The notes: a model not told the origin generated them from the letters alone. A stretch of DNA of 64,000 nt from JALCLA01 sp965653565 (GCA_965653565.1 CBFHAI010000023.1:5109-69108); one strand, 5' to 3'. Counted from the first letter of the stretch, positions 1-9,410 are shown. Translations and numbers: made by a program.

Positions 1-163
1 CGTGCAGCAGGCCGAACGGTTGCCGGGTGCGGCTGTCGACCGGCATGCGGCCGCGCAGGAAGTCGGCGCCGGCTTCGGTGAATTCGATGCCGAGGCTTTC
101 GGCCAGCGTGCCGCGCGAGTGGTGGTTCCGGCGCGCTATGTCGGGCGGGGGGCGTAAGGCCCA
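1..163 (-). CDS. Hotdog-fold thioesterase, PaaI/MenI type (partial, cut by window edge)
   Basis: The minus strand reads an open frame that includes RGTLAESLGIEFTEAGADFL and then RMPVDSRTRQPFGLLH before running off the left edge. The latter is the signature of the YdiI/PaaI acyl-CoA thioesterases, whose next residues are normally GGASVVLAE. Only about the first third of the protein is here. The frame stays open upstream through a Trp at 163 that fits the family N-terminus, but I find no in-frame ATG, GTG or TTG between the YkvA stop and the conserved part. A run of C and G around 175-187 lies just upstream. The start is therefore unresolved: a rare start codon, a frameshift, or a sequence error are all possible. 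It lies downstream of the YkvA gene on the same strand. Confidence 0.6.
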
Positions 164-246
164 CTTGCCAAACCCCCGGGGGGGTGGCCCGGTGATGCTA
201 CGCGGCCCCCCGGCGGCGCCCGCGAAACTCGATCGAAGCTTAAAGC

Positions 247-864
247 TCAGGAAAGCTTGAAGATGCCCGGCCGCCAGCTGGCGCCGCGCAGGTAGCTGCG
301 CTTGCTCGCATAACCGCTGGAATTGCCGTAGCCGGTGCCGAAGTCGCGCTCGCGGCGCGTGTGCATGCGCTCGAGCAATTCTTCGCGGCGGCCTTCGAGC
401 CAGTCGGCGCGGCCGACCACCGACGGATTCTCGCCGCGGCGGATCGCCTCGGCCTGGCGGAAATCGCAGAAATCCTCGTAGGCATCGAACTCGTGCTTCA
501 GATCGCGCATGCACAGCTCGATCATGATCGCATCGTCGAGATAGCCGAGCACCGGGATGGCATCGGGGATCACGTCTTTCGGATCGGCGAAATAGACCAG
601 CGCCGACAGCACGCGCTGCTTGTCTTCCTCCGGCATCGCCCAACCGATGTCGCGCGCCATCGCGATCATGGTGTCCAGGTGCGCCAGGCGCTGGCCGACG
701 AAATCGGGCACGTGCACCTTCTGCGCATCCACCAGCAGCTTGCTGGCCGATTCGATGATCTCTTCGTGCGATTTGTGGCCGGCCGCTTCGCGCGCCGCCT
801 TCTGGGCACTGGTGAAGTGCTCGATATCCTGTTCGCTGAGCTCGAAGGCGATGCTGAGGGGCAT
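247..864 (-). CDS. YkvA family protein (DUF1232)
   Basis: This 205-residue protein carries the DUF1232 signature PKDVIPDAIPVLGYLDDA at about residues 95-112, the conserved core of YkvA-like proteins. The role of the family is not established. The region around that core is predicted hydrophobic and may associate with the membrane, while the last 60 residues are charged and rich in Arg and Gly. I chose the ATG at 864, since homologues begin close to the SIAFELSEQD stretch; a longer frame reaches 930 but its N-terminus looks non-coding. A weak AGGACG lies upstream. It follows the PLD lipoprotein gene by 84 bases on the same strand and may be co-transcribed with it. Confidence 0.8.
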   Translation of the reverse strand: MPLSIAFELSEQDIEHFTSAQKAAREAAGHKSHEEIIESASKLLVDAQKVHVPDFVGQRLAHLDTMIAMARDIGWAMPEEDKQRVLSALVYFADPKDVIPDAIPVLGYLDDAIMIELCMRDLKHEFDAYEDFCDFRQAEAIRRGENPSVVGRADWLEGRREELLERMHTRRERDFGTGYGNSSGYASKRSYLRGASWRPGIFKLS

Positions 865-948
865 TGGAAACGTCCTGACGCGGGGGCAAGTGAAGAGCGT
901 CAGCCTAGCCAGCGGCCGCACAGGCGTCAATCCGAAAAGTGCCGCGTG

Positions 949-2829
949 TCACAGGATCGGCGCCAGTCCCGCACCGAAAGCGGTGAGCACGCGGGTGTAG
1001 ATCGATTTGAGCGGCAGTTCGACTTCGGGGAAGTCGCCGACCGCCTCGTAGCATTCGTGGAAGCGCGGATGGTCGGGCGGCAACGGTGTGCAGCCGGGTT
1101 TGATCTCGTAGCTGGTGGCGTAGCGGAACGGCCAGAAATCGAACAGCGGCAGGGCTTCGAACAGTTTGCCCAGGCTGTAGTTGACGCCGGACAGTACCGG
1201 CGGCTTGGGGCGGCGCGCGATGGTCCAGGCGTTTTCCGGCGCGGTGTCGGCCAGGATGTGCTCGGCCAGCTGGCTGGCGAAGGTGGCGTCGTACACCACC
1301 AGCGCGCTTTCGGTGTTGAGCTTGTCGGAACGCGGATCGAAGTTGTGGGTGCCGACCATGCCGACGGCATCGTCGATCACCATCGATTTCGCATGCAGGC
1401 CCACGCGCAGCCCGGCCCGCTTCAGGCGCACCGGCCCGCGCAGTTCGACCTCGCCTTTCGAGCCCGAACCGCTGCCCGAACCGAACGGCCGCTGGAACTC
1501 GCTGACGAAGCGTTCCGACGGCGCATCGAGTGCGCCGGTGGCGGCCAGATCGAGCGGCACGGTGGCCGGGTAGGGTTTGTATTCGTAGATGCGGAAACCC
1601 AGTTCGCGCAGGTAGCGCCGCTTGTACTTGTGCGACAGCGCATACACCGGAAACGCGTCGGTCGACGCCAGGCTGTTGGTCGAGACGATCACCTGCGGCG
1701 GCTGCGGGCGCTGCTTCAATCCGCGGAACAGCTCGCGCGCGCTGCGCGAAATCACCAGATAAGGCGTCTGCAGCACGATGCGGTGCCTGGCGCCGCGCAG
1801 CAGCTGCTGCAGGCTCTGGGTGAGATTGCGTTCGGCGTCGGTGTTGCGTTCGAAGGTCTTGTTCGGCAGATCGGAGATGTAGTCGACGCGGCCGACCTCG
1901 AGCGCCGGCAGTACCAGGCGGCGTTCGATCAGCGCCGCGTTGTCGGCCTGCGCCGAAAGATCGAGGATCTGTTCGGCGCGCGTGAGCCGCGGCGCCGGCA
2001 TCGGGCCCATATCGTCGGCGCCGTCGCCGATCCAGCGGCGCACGTCGCGCAGCCCGGCCACCGGCACGCTCTGCGGATGCGCCCAGAAGGCTTCGAACGA
2101 CGTGCGCATTTCCTTCGCCACCGGACCGGCGGCGAGCACATCGCGGTCGCGGTAATTGAAGGCCGGATCCCAGTCGAAATAGCGGTTTTGGTAATTGCGC
2201 CCGCCGGTGATGCCGACCGCATCGTCGACCAGCAGCAATTTGTTGTGCATGCGCTGGTTGAAGCGGAAGAAACAGCAGACGATGCCGGCGACGAACTGCA
2301 CCGGATCGGTGTGCGCTTCGCCGAAGGTCGGGTTGTACAGGCGCAGCTCGAAGTTGCGGTGCGCCTGCGCCAGCCGCGCGAGCAGTTGCACGTCGGTCGG
2401 ACTGTAGAGCTGGTCGAGCAGCACGCGCACGTCGACGCCGCGGCGCGCGGCCTGCAGCAATTCGTTGAGGATGACGTAGCCGGTGTCGTCCTCGGTGAAG
2501 ATGAAGGTCTGCACCGCGATCGATTCGCGTGCCGCACGGATCAGGTGGATGCGCGCGAGCAGCGCGTCCTGCCCGCCTTCGAGCAGCAGCACGCGATGGC
2601 GCGGCGCGTCCTTCGTCGACGAGGCGATCGCCGCCTCGGCCATCGCGCGCACCGGCGAGGCGATGGCGCAATGATCGGCGGCGGCGCAGGTCAGCTCGGT
2701 GTCCTGCCGGCTTTCGGCCTGCGCGACCGACTCGCGGATGTCCTTGCGGCTGGGCATGCAGGCGGCCAGCGCCAGGCTCAGCGCCAGCGCTGCGGTGGGT
2801 CGCAAAAAATGCCGGAAATTACGCATCAT
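949..2829 (-). CDS. Phospholipase D family lipoprotein (ClsC/YmdC-like)
   Basis: The 626-residue product starts with a signal peptide ending in the lipobox LAAC (Cys24), so it is probably a lipoprotein. Two HKD motifs are intact: H195-x-K197-x4-D202, followed by GGRN, and H479-x-K481-x4-D486, followed by GTHNFDPRS. This two-motif arrangement is that of phosphatidyl transferases such as cardiolipin synthase C. ClsC makes cardiolipin from phosphatidylethanolamine and phosphatidylglycerol, but this protein is longer and its substrate is not shown by sequence. A flexible Gly-Ser stretch lies near residue 450. The start ATG overlaps the stop of the yceI-like gene (ATGA at 2826-2829), so the two are translationally coupled. 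A second HKD enzyme, a ClsA-type synthase, lies at 55460-56893. Confidence 0.85.
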   Translation of the reverse strand: MMRNFRHFLRPTAALALSLALAACMPSRKDIRESVAQAESRQDTELTCAAADHCAIASPVRAMAEAAIASSTKDAPRHRVLLLEGGQDALLARIHLIRAARESIAVQTFIFTEDDTGYVILNELLQAARRGVDVRVLLDQLYSPTDVQLLARLAQAHRNFELRLYNPTFGEAHTDPVQFVAGIVCCFFRFNQRMHNKLLLVDDAVGITGGRNYQNRYFDWDPAFNYRDRDVLAAGPVAKEMRTSFEAFWAHPQSVPVAGLRDVRRWIGDGADDMGPMPAPRLTRAEQILDLSAQADNAALIERRLVLPALEVGRVDYISDLPNKTFERNTDAERNLTQSLQQLLRGARHRIVLQTPYLVISRSARELFRGLKQRPQPPQVIVSTNSLASTDAFPVYALSHKYKRRYLRELGFRIYEYKPYPATVPLDLAATGALDAPSERFVSEFQRPFGSGSGSGSKGEVELRGPVRLKRAGLRVGLHAKSMVIDDAVGMVGTHNFDPRSDKLNTESALVVYDATFASQLAEHILADTAPENAWTIARRPKPPVLSGVNYSLGKLFEALPLFDFWPFRYATSYEIKPGCTPLPPDHPRFHECYEAVGDFPEVELPLKSIYTRVLTAFGAGLAPIL

Positions 2830-3413
2830 CCGCCGCCGCTCGCCGGTGCCGCGATCGCGCTGTCGGGCAAGACGCGGATCGCGAAATCGAGCGTCACCCG
2901 ATCGCTCAGCACGAAGCGGCGCGCATCCATGCCGAATTCGCCGCGCTGCACTTCGCCCTGCGCACGCACCGCGCAATCGATGCCGGGGCGCGGACATTCG
3001 GAGGCTTCGAGCGTGAAGCGCATCGGCCGCGTGATGCCACGCAGCGTCAGTTCGCCATCGATCGCACCGCCTTCGCGCAACAAGGATTCCGGCAGATCCT
3101 CGGCACGGAACTGGATCCATGGATAGCGCACCGTATCGAAGAAATCGGCCGAGCGCGCCCAGTCGGCATGGCCCTGTTTTTCCATCGCAACACTGTCGGC
3201 TGCGACGCGCACGTCGACCGCGAAGCGGCCGGCGACGCGATTGCGTTCGATCACGCCTTCGACGCGGGTGAAATCGCCGCCGATGCGTTTGACCCACAAG
3301 GCGCGCAGCGAAAAGCTGGCGTGCGAAGAACCGCTGTCGATGCGCAGGGTTTCGGCTCGCGCGCCGCCCGCCGACGACAGCAACAGGGCGAGTGCCAGCA
3401 CGACGGCGCGCAT
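2826..3413 (-). CDS. YceI family periplasmic protein
   Basis: The 195-residue protein has a clear Sec signal peptide (MRAVVLALALLLSSAGGARA) followed by a YceI-type lipocalin-like barrel: the SGSSHASFSLRALWVKRIGG start, the DFFDTVRYPWIQFRAEDL middle and the LTLRGITRPMRFTL strand are typical. Family members bind amphiphilic or isoprenoid ligands, including polyprenyl chains, in the periplasm. The ATG at 3413 is chosen because it directly precedes the signal peptide. It overlaps the PLD lipoprotein gene by four bases and follows sixA by 56 bases. An envelope-lipid role for the pair is inference. Confidence 0.88.
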   Translation of the reverse strand: MRAVVLALALLLSSAGGARAETLRIDSGSSHASFSLRALWVKRIGGDFTRVEGVIERNRVAGRFAVDVRVAADSVAMEKQGHADWARSADFFDTVRYPWIQFRAEDLPESLLREGGAIDGELTLRGITRPMRFTLEASECPRPGIDCAVRAQGEVQRGEFGMDARRFVLSDRVTLDFAIRVLPDSAIAAPASGGG

Positions 3414-3469
3414 CGATGGCCGCAGCGGCGTGACCGGTGGCAGGTCGACCGGCGTCGGGCGGCGCGGAA

Positions 3470-3949
3470 TCAGGGCGACCAAAAGGTGATCAGGCGCGCG
3501 CAGCCCGGTTCGAGCGCGCCTTCGCGCGGCAAGGCCAGCACCGCGATACCGGCCGGCGGCATGCCGCGGTGGTCGCCCGATTGGCCGGTGGCGAGCAGCG
3601 CGGTGACGCCTTCGAAGCCCGGGTTGTGGCCGACCACCATCAGGCGCGCGCAATCGCGATGATCGGCGATGACGTCGATCAGGGTACCGGGGGTGGCTTC
3701 GTAGATGCGCGGGTCTTCGCGCGTGTCGACGTAGCCGGCCGCAGCCAGTACGCGCTGCGCGGTGTCGCGCGCGCGGCGCGCCGGCGAGCAGATCACGCGG
3801 TCGGGCAGCCCGTGCGTCGCCAGCCAGGCGGCGGCGGCATCGGCTTCGGCTTCGCCGCGCAGCGACAGCGGCCGGCCGGCGTCGCCGCCGCTGGCGGCCT
3901 GCGGTTCGGCATGGGCGTGGCGCAGCAGAATCAATTCGGTAACGGGCAC
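3470..3949 (-). CDS. sixA: Phosphohistidine phosphatase SixA
   Basis: This 159-residue protein of the histidine phosphatase superfamily begins with LILLRHAHAE, where R10-H11 is the RHG-type catalytic motif. A second catalytic His lies in VVGHNPGFE (H108). Its short length and the LLRHAHAE and GHNPG forms match SixA, which dephosphorylates phosphohistidine on phosphotransfer proteins such as the nitrogen PTS component NPr. The gene heads the sixA, yceI-like, PLD, ykvA run on the minus strand, 113 bases downstream of the protease gene. No hallmark of phosphoglycerate mutase is present. Confidence 0.88.
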   Translation of the reverse strand: MPVTELILLRHAHAEPQAASGGDAGRPLSLRGEAEADAAAAWLATHGLPDRVICSPARRARDTAQRVLAAAGYVDTREDPRIYEATPGTLIDVIADHRDCARLMVVGHNPGFEGVTALLATGQSGDHRGMPPAGIAVLALPREGALEPGCARLITFWSP

Positions 3950-4062
3950 TGCGCTCTCCTCGGATGCGGAGCGTCGATCTTACCGCGCGGGCGGGGTCCG
4001 GCCGCAGCCGACCCGGTCGCAACCGGGTCGGGTTTGGCCGGCTCGCACGCAGCCGGCTGCCG

Positions 4063-7000
4063 TCACTCGCCGTCCGACTTCGCCGGCACCGGCGGCTGGA
4101 TCGTGGTGATCGGCAGGTTCGTGCGGTTCCACGTGCCCGACAACGGCGCCGGCAGCGTGATGGCCGTGCTCAGCGTGGCGTGAGTCGCATCGGTGTAGGT
4201 GCGATTGAGCGAACCGGCCGGCTGGCCGGTGCTCGCCCAATCGGCGAACCACGGGCAGCCCGGGCAGTGCACGCGGTAGGCGGTGAGGTCGACCGGGCCG
4301 CCGCTGATGTTGCTGCTGCTGCCGGTCAGCCAGCGCGCCGTGCCGCCGGCGTCATAGATGTAGGCGCCGATGAAATCGAGCACGCTGGTCGGCCCGGTCT
4401 GCAGGCTCTCGATCGCCAGGCCCCAGCCCGACTGCGCGGTCGAATACCAGGTCTGGGTATGGTTCGGCGTGGTGAACGGCAGGCCCTGCGACTGCATCAA
4501 TTCCGCGCCATCGATGAAGCCCTCGATCGACCAGGCATACATCAGGTGATCGGCGTCGATGGTCGCGACCCAGGCGCGGCCGACGACCTCGCTGACAGTG
4601 GCGACACTGCCCGGCGCGGCGGTGTTGCGCACGCGGGTGATCGGCATCGTGCCGAGGTTGTCGGAATACTCGCCCGACAGGATGTACCAGGTCGGCGTGC
4701 GGTCTTCGAGCGCGGTGTACCAGGCCCCGCCGTAAAGCGAGCCGTAGACGAAGTTCGCCAGCCCGTTGCCGCCGCGCTGCGGGTTCGAATACAGGCCCTG
4801 GCGCGACGCGATCGCCGGTACCTGCGCCGGACAGGCGGTGCTGGTCTGGCAGGCGGTGCCGCCGCCGATCACGGCTTGCAGCACGGTGGTGTCGTCGAAG
4901 CTCGAGACGCCGGGCGCCGCGGTGGCGAGGTAGTCGAGCGCGAGCGCGGCGCCGCACTGGGCCGAACTTGCGATCGCGATCGGCACATCGACCACGGCCT
5001 GGCCGCCGGCCGCGATCGCCGGCACCGCTACCGCCGGCGTTTCGACCCGCAGCCCGGCATCGCCGCCCGGCAGGGCCGACGGCTCGAACAGGCAGACCGC
5101 ACTTTGCGCGGGCGCCGCATTGGCCACGTTGCAGGCCGCATTCAAGTGATCGGTGCCGGTGGCGCTGGTGACGCCGATCGTGGCGCCGGCGCCGGCATCC
5201 GGCGCGGCATCGCGGTACTGATAGGTGATCTGGCCGGAGCGCTCGTAGGCGATGGCCTGGAATTCGAAATCGCCCACCGCGCCGGACTGCGCATAGCGCT
5301 GCATGTGGCTCCACTGGAACACGTGGCAGCCCTGCGGCGCGCTATCGGATTCGGCCGCGCGCGGGCACACGTCGAAGTAGCGGTAGCGCAGGCCCGAGCC
5401 GGCCTGGGCGGCCACCACGAGATCGTCGTGATGCACGCGCAACTGCGGGCCGGCCCCGCCTTCGCCCAGCTCGCCGGTGCAGGTGTTGGCGTATTCGGCA
5501 CCGGTTTCGGCGGCGGAAAACGAGATGAAGCCATTGGTCGACATCACGGCCGTGGTGTAGCGCTGGCCATACAGTTCGAAGCCGGTGCCGCCGAGCGCGA
5601 TCGGGTTGACCACGCGGCCATCGTCTTCGTCGTCGGTGACCAGCGCCGGCACGCTGGTCGCGCCGCTCGCGATATCGATGAAGCTGTAGCCGCAGCCGCC
5701 GGCCGCGCTGGTGGTGCCGACATAACCGAAACCATTCGGACCGAGCGGGAAACTGGCGCTCGAGGTGCCGGCCGCGAACAATGCGCGAGCACCGGCCGGC
5801 AAGGCAGCGCCGCCGCCGTTGCGCAGCGTCACCGGCACGCGCCAGCGCTCGCCCGGCTCGATCGCCGCGTCGTTGTCGCCGCAGACCTGCTGCGCGGCGC
5901 CGCCGGTGGCGGCGATGTTGGCACCCACCACGTCGAGCGCGCGGCTGGCGATGCCGCCGCAGCGGTTGGCGTCGGTGGCATCGACGACCACCTGGTATGA
6001 ACCGGCGTGCGGGTAGGTCACCGTGATCGACGGCTGGGTGCCGGTGCGGTCGACGCTGCCGTCGCCGTCGATATCCCAGGAATAGGTCACCGTACCGGTG
6101 GCGCCGGTGGTCGCGGCGGTGTGGACGACCGAGGCGCCGGCGGCCGGGTTGGTCGTGAAGGCGGTCGATTCGATCGACGCGGTCAAGGTGCAGGCATTGG
6201 TGCCATCGAGGGTCTTGGCGTTGGTGTTGCCGTTGTCGAGCCAGTCGCGCAGGCGGCGGTCCGGCGTGCCGAGCCCCTCCCAGCCATGCGCGAGGCGGCC
6301 GTACCAATCGGGCAGATCGTTGCCGCAGGCCGCTTCGCCGCCGCTCAGCACGCCGACCAGGCGGCCCTCATCGTTCCACAGGCCCGAACCCGACGAACCG
6401 CGCTCGGTGGTTCCGACGTCCCAGTCGGCGATGCGCAGATGGGTGCTGCCGTTGCCCGGATCGGCGCCATAACCGCTGACGGCGAGCGGATCGTTCTCGA
6501 AGCTGATGCGCTTTTCGTCGCCCTGCGGGTGATGAATGCCGGTCGCGCTGTCCGGCGCCAGATCGCGGCGATCCCAACCGGAAAGGAACAGGTTGGCCGC
6601 GGCGGGCGCCGGCGCATTGAAACGCATGATCGCAAAATCGCTCGACACCACGCCGCCGGCCGGATCGGTCTGCGCCAGCATGGTGGCGCCGAACAGCGAC
6701 ACGTTGAGCGGGCCGTCGCCGTTCGCGCCGCTGGCGGTCGAGCCCGGCGTGCGGCAGGTGCTGTTCTGGAAGTTGAAGTAGACGCGCGCCGACGAGCCGA
6801 CGATTTCGCAGTGATTGGCGCTCAGGAACAACGGACCTGAGCCGGCCACCGCCGCGGTGGAGCGCACGAAGGTGCCCGAGCAGCCGTTGCCGTCGCGCGT
6901 GCCGCCGGCGTCGTAGGCCACCACCGCCACCGCGCGGATTTCATCGCGCCAGGCATCGCCGGCCGGACAGACCACGTCGACATTGCAGGAGCCGGATTTC

Positions 7001-7569
7001 TGCCGCACCGCGGCCACCAGATCCTTGTAGCCGTGATGCACGGTGTCGAGTTCGAGCTTGAGGAATTCGCGCTTGTCGGCCGGCAAGGTGAGCTCGATGC
7101 GCACGCGGTCGGTGCGCTGGATCGGCGTCCAGAATTCGCCGCCGCGCGGATTGTCGGCGTCGGTGAACGGCCCGGCCTTGTCGCCCGAGTGCACATCGAC
7201 GACCAGCATTTCCGCGCCGGCCGGCAAGCGGAACGGTTTGAAGCCCAGGTCGATCGACATCGCATCGGGCGCATGGATTTCCAGCTGCCAGCGCAGGCGG
7301 CCGTCGGCCAGCGTGTCCCAGCGCCCACCGCGCGATTTGTCGCCGCCGGCGACCACGTCATCCACCGCATGGCCGAGCGCGTAGCGCACCGGGCCGGGCG
7401 CGAGCTTGGCCTTGGCGAGATCTTCGCCGAGCGCCTTGTCGATATCGATCGCCGGCAATTCGAGGATCGGCACCGCGGCATCGAGTGCGGCATCGGCATC
7501 CGCCACCGGGGCCGCGGCGAACCACGGGCACGAGCACAGCGCAAGCACTGCAGACAATCGGAGCTTCAT
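4063..7569 (-). CDS. Secreted trypsin-like (lysyl endopeptidase-type) serine protease with PKD domain
   Basis: The 1168-residue product has an N-terminal signal peptide and a propeptide-like segment of about 180 residues. A chymotrypsin-fold protease follows: CSGTFVRST, the His motif FLSANHC, the Asp in SSDFAIMRF and the Ser in ERGSSGSGLW, ending in GVLSGG. This resembles Achromobacter lysyl endopeptidase and related Xanthomonadales exoproteases. Next comes a PKD domain (YSWDIDGDGSVDRTG). The 600 C-terminal residues include a Cys-bearing beta-rich region and a tail that I cannot assign. The start at 7569 places the signal peptide at the N-terminus. It probably reaches the outside by a secretion step not visible here. 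Substrate specificity is inference. Confidence 0.85.
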   Translation of the reverse strand: MKLRLSAVLALCSCPWFAAAPVADADAALDAAVPILELPAIDIDKALGEDLAKAKLAPGPVRYALGHAVDDVVAGGDKSRGGRWDTLADGRLRWQLEIHAPDAMSIDLGFKPFRLPAGAEMLVVDVHSGDKAGPFTDADNPRGGEFWTPIQRTDRVRIELTLPADKREFLKLELDTVHHGYKDLVAAVRQKSGSCNVDVVCPAGDAWRDEIRAVAVVAYDAGGTRDGNGCSGTFVRSTAAVAGSGPLFLSANHCEIVGSSARVYFNFQNSTCRTPGSTASGANGDGPLNVSLFGATMLAQTDPAGGVVSSDFAIMRFNAPAPAAANLFLSGWDRRDLAPDSATGIHHPQGDEKRISFENDPLAVSGYGADPGNGSTHLRIADWDVGTTERGSSGSGLWNDEGRLVGVLSGGEAACGNDLPDWYGRLAHGWEGLGTPDRRLRDWLDNGNTNAKTLDGTNACTLTASIESTAFTTNPAAGASVVHTAATTGATGTVTYSWDIDGDGSVDRTGTQPSITVTYPHAGSYQVVVDATDANRCGGIASRALDVVGANIAATGGAAQQVCGDNDAAIEPGERWRVPVTLRNGGGAALPAGARALFAAGTSSASFPLGPNGFGYVGTTSAAGGCGYSFIDIASGATSVPALVTDDEDDGRVVNPIALGGTGFELYGQRYTTAVMSTNGFISFSAAETGAEYANTCTGELGEGGAGPQLRVHHDDLVVAAQAGSGLRYRYFDVCPRAAESDSAPQGCHVFQWSHMQRYAQSGAVGDFEFQAIAYERSGQITYQYRDAAPDAGAGATIGVTSATGTDHLNAACNVANAAPAQSAVCLFEPSALPGGDAGLRVETPAVAVPAIAAGGQAVVDVPIAIASSAQCGAALALDYLATAAPGVSSFDDTTVLQAVIGGGTACQTSTACPAQVPAIASRQGLYSNPQRGGNGLANFVYGSLYGGAWYTALEDRTPTWYILSGEYSDNLGTMPITRVRNTAAPGSVATVSEVVGRAWVATIDADHLMYAWSIEGFIDGAELMQSQGLPFTTPNHTQTWYSTAQSGWGLAIESLQTGPTSVLDFIGAYIYDAGGTARWLTGSSSNISGGPVDLTAYRVHCPGCPWFADWASTGQPAGSLNRTYTDATHATLSTAITLPAPLSGTWNRTNLPITTIQPPVPAKSDGE

Positions 7570-7772
7570 GGGGATCTCGGCGGCTGTCACGAGGAAGCCG
7601 GAGAATACACCGCGTGTCGCCGCACGAGCAGGTGACGGCGCGCAGCGAGCCTGAACATGCACGCGCGGTTAAGCCTTGCCGCGACGCCATGGCGCGACGC
7701 CGCCCCTTCTTTGCCCGCGCGTTCTGTCGGATCATGGCGCCACGCCAGACTGGCGTTCGCTCCCACGGATCC

Positions 7773-9251
7773 ATGTTCGACGCCCACGACCTCGCCGTGC
7801 GGGTGCGCTCCGGCACACCGCTGATCCTGATCGAAACCCACGAAGAAGCGCTGCTGCACGACGCTTTCCGTCATGTGGTGGCGCAATTGCTGCGTCCGCT
7901 GTGGCGTTGGCGCATCACCGACGGCCTGGTGCGGCTCGACATGGATGTCGACGACACGCCGCCGTGCAACGACTCCAGCCAGGCGCTCGAATTCCTGCAG
8001 CGCCACGAGCAGCGCGGCATCTGGCTGCTGTTCGATTTCCATCCCTATCTGCGCTACGCGATGAACGTGCGGCGGCTGCGCGAAGTGGTGCTGGGCGAAG
8101 GCGCGGCGCCGCAGACGGTGGTGCTGATCGGCTCGAAGATCGAGTTGCCGCCCGAGCTCGAACCGCTCGCCACGCGCGTCGAAATGCGGCTGCCCGACGA
8201 AGCGGCGCTCGGCAAGTTGCTGCGCGACGAAGCCTTCGCCTATTCGCGCGAGCACGGCGGCCAGCGCGTCGAGATCGACGCGGCGGCGCAGCGCGCCTTG
8301 ATCCGGCATTTGCGCGGCCTGAGCCTGCTCGATGCGCGCCGCATCGCGCGCGATCTGATCCACGCCGACGGCCGCATCGGACCGAGCGACGTGACGGCGG
8401 CGCAGAAAGCCAAATTCGAATTGCTCGGCCGCGGCGGCGTGCTCAGCTTCGAACCGGATGTGGCGCAGTTCGACCAGATCGCCGGCCTCGCGCGCCTGAA
8501 AGCCTGGATCGCGCAGCGCCAGCGCATCTTCATCGAAGGCAAAGGGCCGAAAGGCCTCGACCCGCCGAAAGGCGTGCTGTTGCTCGGCGTGCAGGGCTGC
8601 GGCAAATCGCTGGCCGCGAAAGCCTGCGCCGGCGGTTTCGGCGTGCCCTTGCTGCGGCTGGATTTCGGCGCGCTCTACAACAAATATCACGGCGAAACCG
8701 AGCGCAATCTGCGCGATGCATTGAAGGCGGCCGAAGCGATGGCGCCGTGCGTGTTGTGGTGCGACGAAATCGAAAAAGGGCTGGCAACTTCCGACAGCGA
8801 CGACGGCGTCAGCCGCCGTGTGCTGGGCTCGCTGCTGACCTGGATGAACGAACGCAAGGCGCCGGTCTTCCTGGTCGCCACCGCCAACGCCGTCGATCAA
8901 CTGCCGCCGGAATTTCTGCGCAAGGGCCGCTTCGACGAAATCTTCTTCGTCGATCTGCCGACCGCCGAGGCGCGCCGCGAAGCCTTCCGCATCCACCTGC
9001 AACGTCGCGAGCTGAAGCCGGAAACCTTCGACCTCGACTTGCTCGCGAAAGCGGCCGAAGGTTTCTCCGGCGCCGAAATCGAACAGACCATCGTCAGCGC
9101 GCTGTACGCCGCCTACGGCGACGACGCACGACTCGATCAGGCGCGCCTCGTGCAGGCATTGCGCGAAACGCGGCCGCTGTCGGTGTTGATGGCCGAGCGC
9201 GTGACGGCCTTGCGCGAGTGGGCGCGCGAGCGCTGTGTGGCGGCGGATTAG
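7773..9251 (+). CDS. AAA family ATPase, Ycf46-like
   Basis: The 492-residue protein has an N-terminal regulatory half (residues 1-225) followed by a classical AAA module: Walker A GVQGCGKS (272-279), Walker B VLWCDE (327-332), a sensor stretch VATAN and paired arginines in FLRKGRFDE that can act as arginine fingers. The FLRKGRFDEIFFVDLP block is typical of the Ycf46/FtsH-like clade. Ycf46-type ATPases are found in plastids and bacteria and their role is poorly defined. I chose the ATG at 7773 because the MFDAHDLAVRVRSGTPLILI start matches the family; the frame is open much further upstream. The gene is divergent from the protease, with about 200 bases between. Confidence 0.83.
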   Translation: MFDAHDLAVRVRSGTPLILIETHEEALLHDAFRHVVAQLLRPLWRWRITDGLVRLDMDVDDTPPCNDSSQALEFLQRHEQRGIWLLFDFHPYLRYAMNVRRLREVVLGEGAAPQTVVLIGSKIELPPELEPLATRVEMRLPDEAALGKLLRDEAFAYSREHGGQRVEIDAAAQRALIRHLRGLSLLDARRIARDLIHADGRIGPSDVTAAQKAKFELLGRGGVLSFEPDVAQFDQIAGLARLKAWIAQRQRIFIEGKGPKGLDPPKGVLLLGVQGCGKSLAAKACAGGFGVPLLRLDFGALYNKYHGETERNLRDALKAAEAMAPCVLWCDEIEKGLATSDSDDGVSRRVLGSLLTWMNERKAPVFLVATANAVDQLPPEFLRKGRFDEIFFVDLPTAEARREAFRIHLQRRELKPETFDLDLLAKAAEGFSGAEIEQTIVSALYAAYGDDARLDQARLVQALRETRPLSVLMAERVTALREWARERCVAAD

Positions 9252-9264
9252 CTGGCGCGCTGCA

Positions 9265-9375
9265 CGCGCCGGGAATCGGGAGTAGAGCGGCTTCGTTGTT
9301 GCTGCTCGCAAGTTTGTGACTCGCCGCAGCAAATCGCCGCACCCGGCTTGAACTCCCGACTCCCAATTCCCGCTC
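9265..9375. repeat. GGGAATC/GGGAGTC heptamer repeats in inverted orientation upstream of tatD
   Basis: Between the AAA ATPase stop and tatD there are short copies of a degenerate heptamer: CGGGAATCGGGAGT near 9270 and, inverted, ACTCCCGACTCCCAATTCCC near 9352. The arms could pair across the intervening 60 bases. The same heptamer family lies just after tatD and forms a long array at 55254-55420. It is probably a dispersed, REP-like intergenic element; a function is not evident. Confidence 0.7.
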
Positions 9376-9410
9376 TTGAATCCAACTCCCCCACCTCACG
9401 TTGCAAAAAA

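Noticed and set aside
27..260. Small plus-strand open frame at the left edge
   Set aside because: It is antisense to the conserved thioesterase frame and has no recognisable product.
361..3126. Plus-strand open frame of 921 codons antisense to the YkvA, PLD and YceI genes
   Set aside because: It is a shadow of GC-rich codon usage; the product is rich in Arg, Gln and His with no domain, while the minus strand has clear families.
3964..6000. Plus-strand open frame of 678 codons over the protease C-terminus
   Set aside because: Arg/Gly/Ala-rich, no recognisable domain, and antisense to the protease gene.
7587..9332. Minus-strand open frame of 581 codons over the AAA ATPase
   Set aside because: Antisense to a protein with clear Walker motifs; composition is that of a shadow frame.
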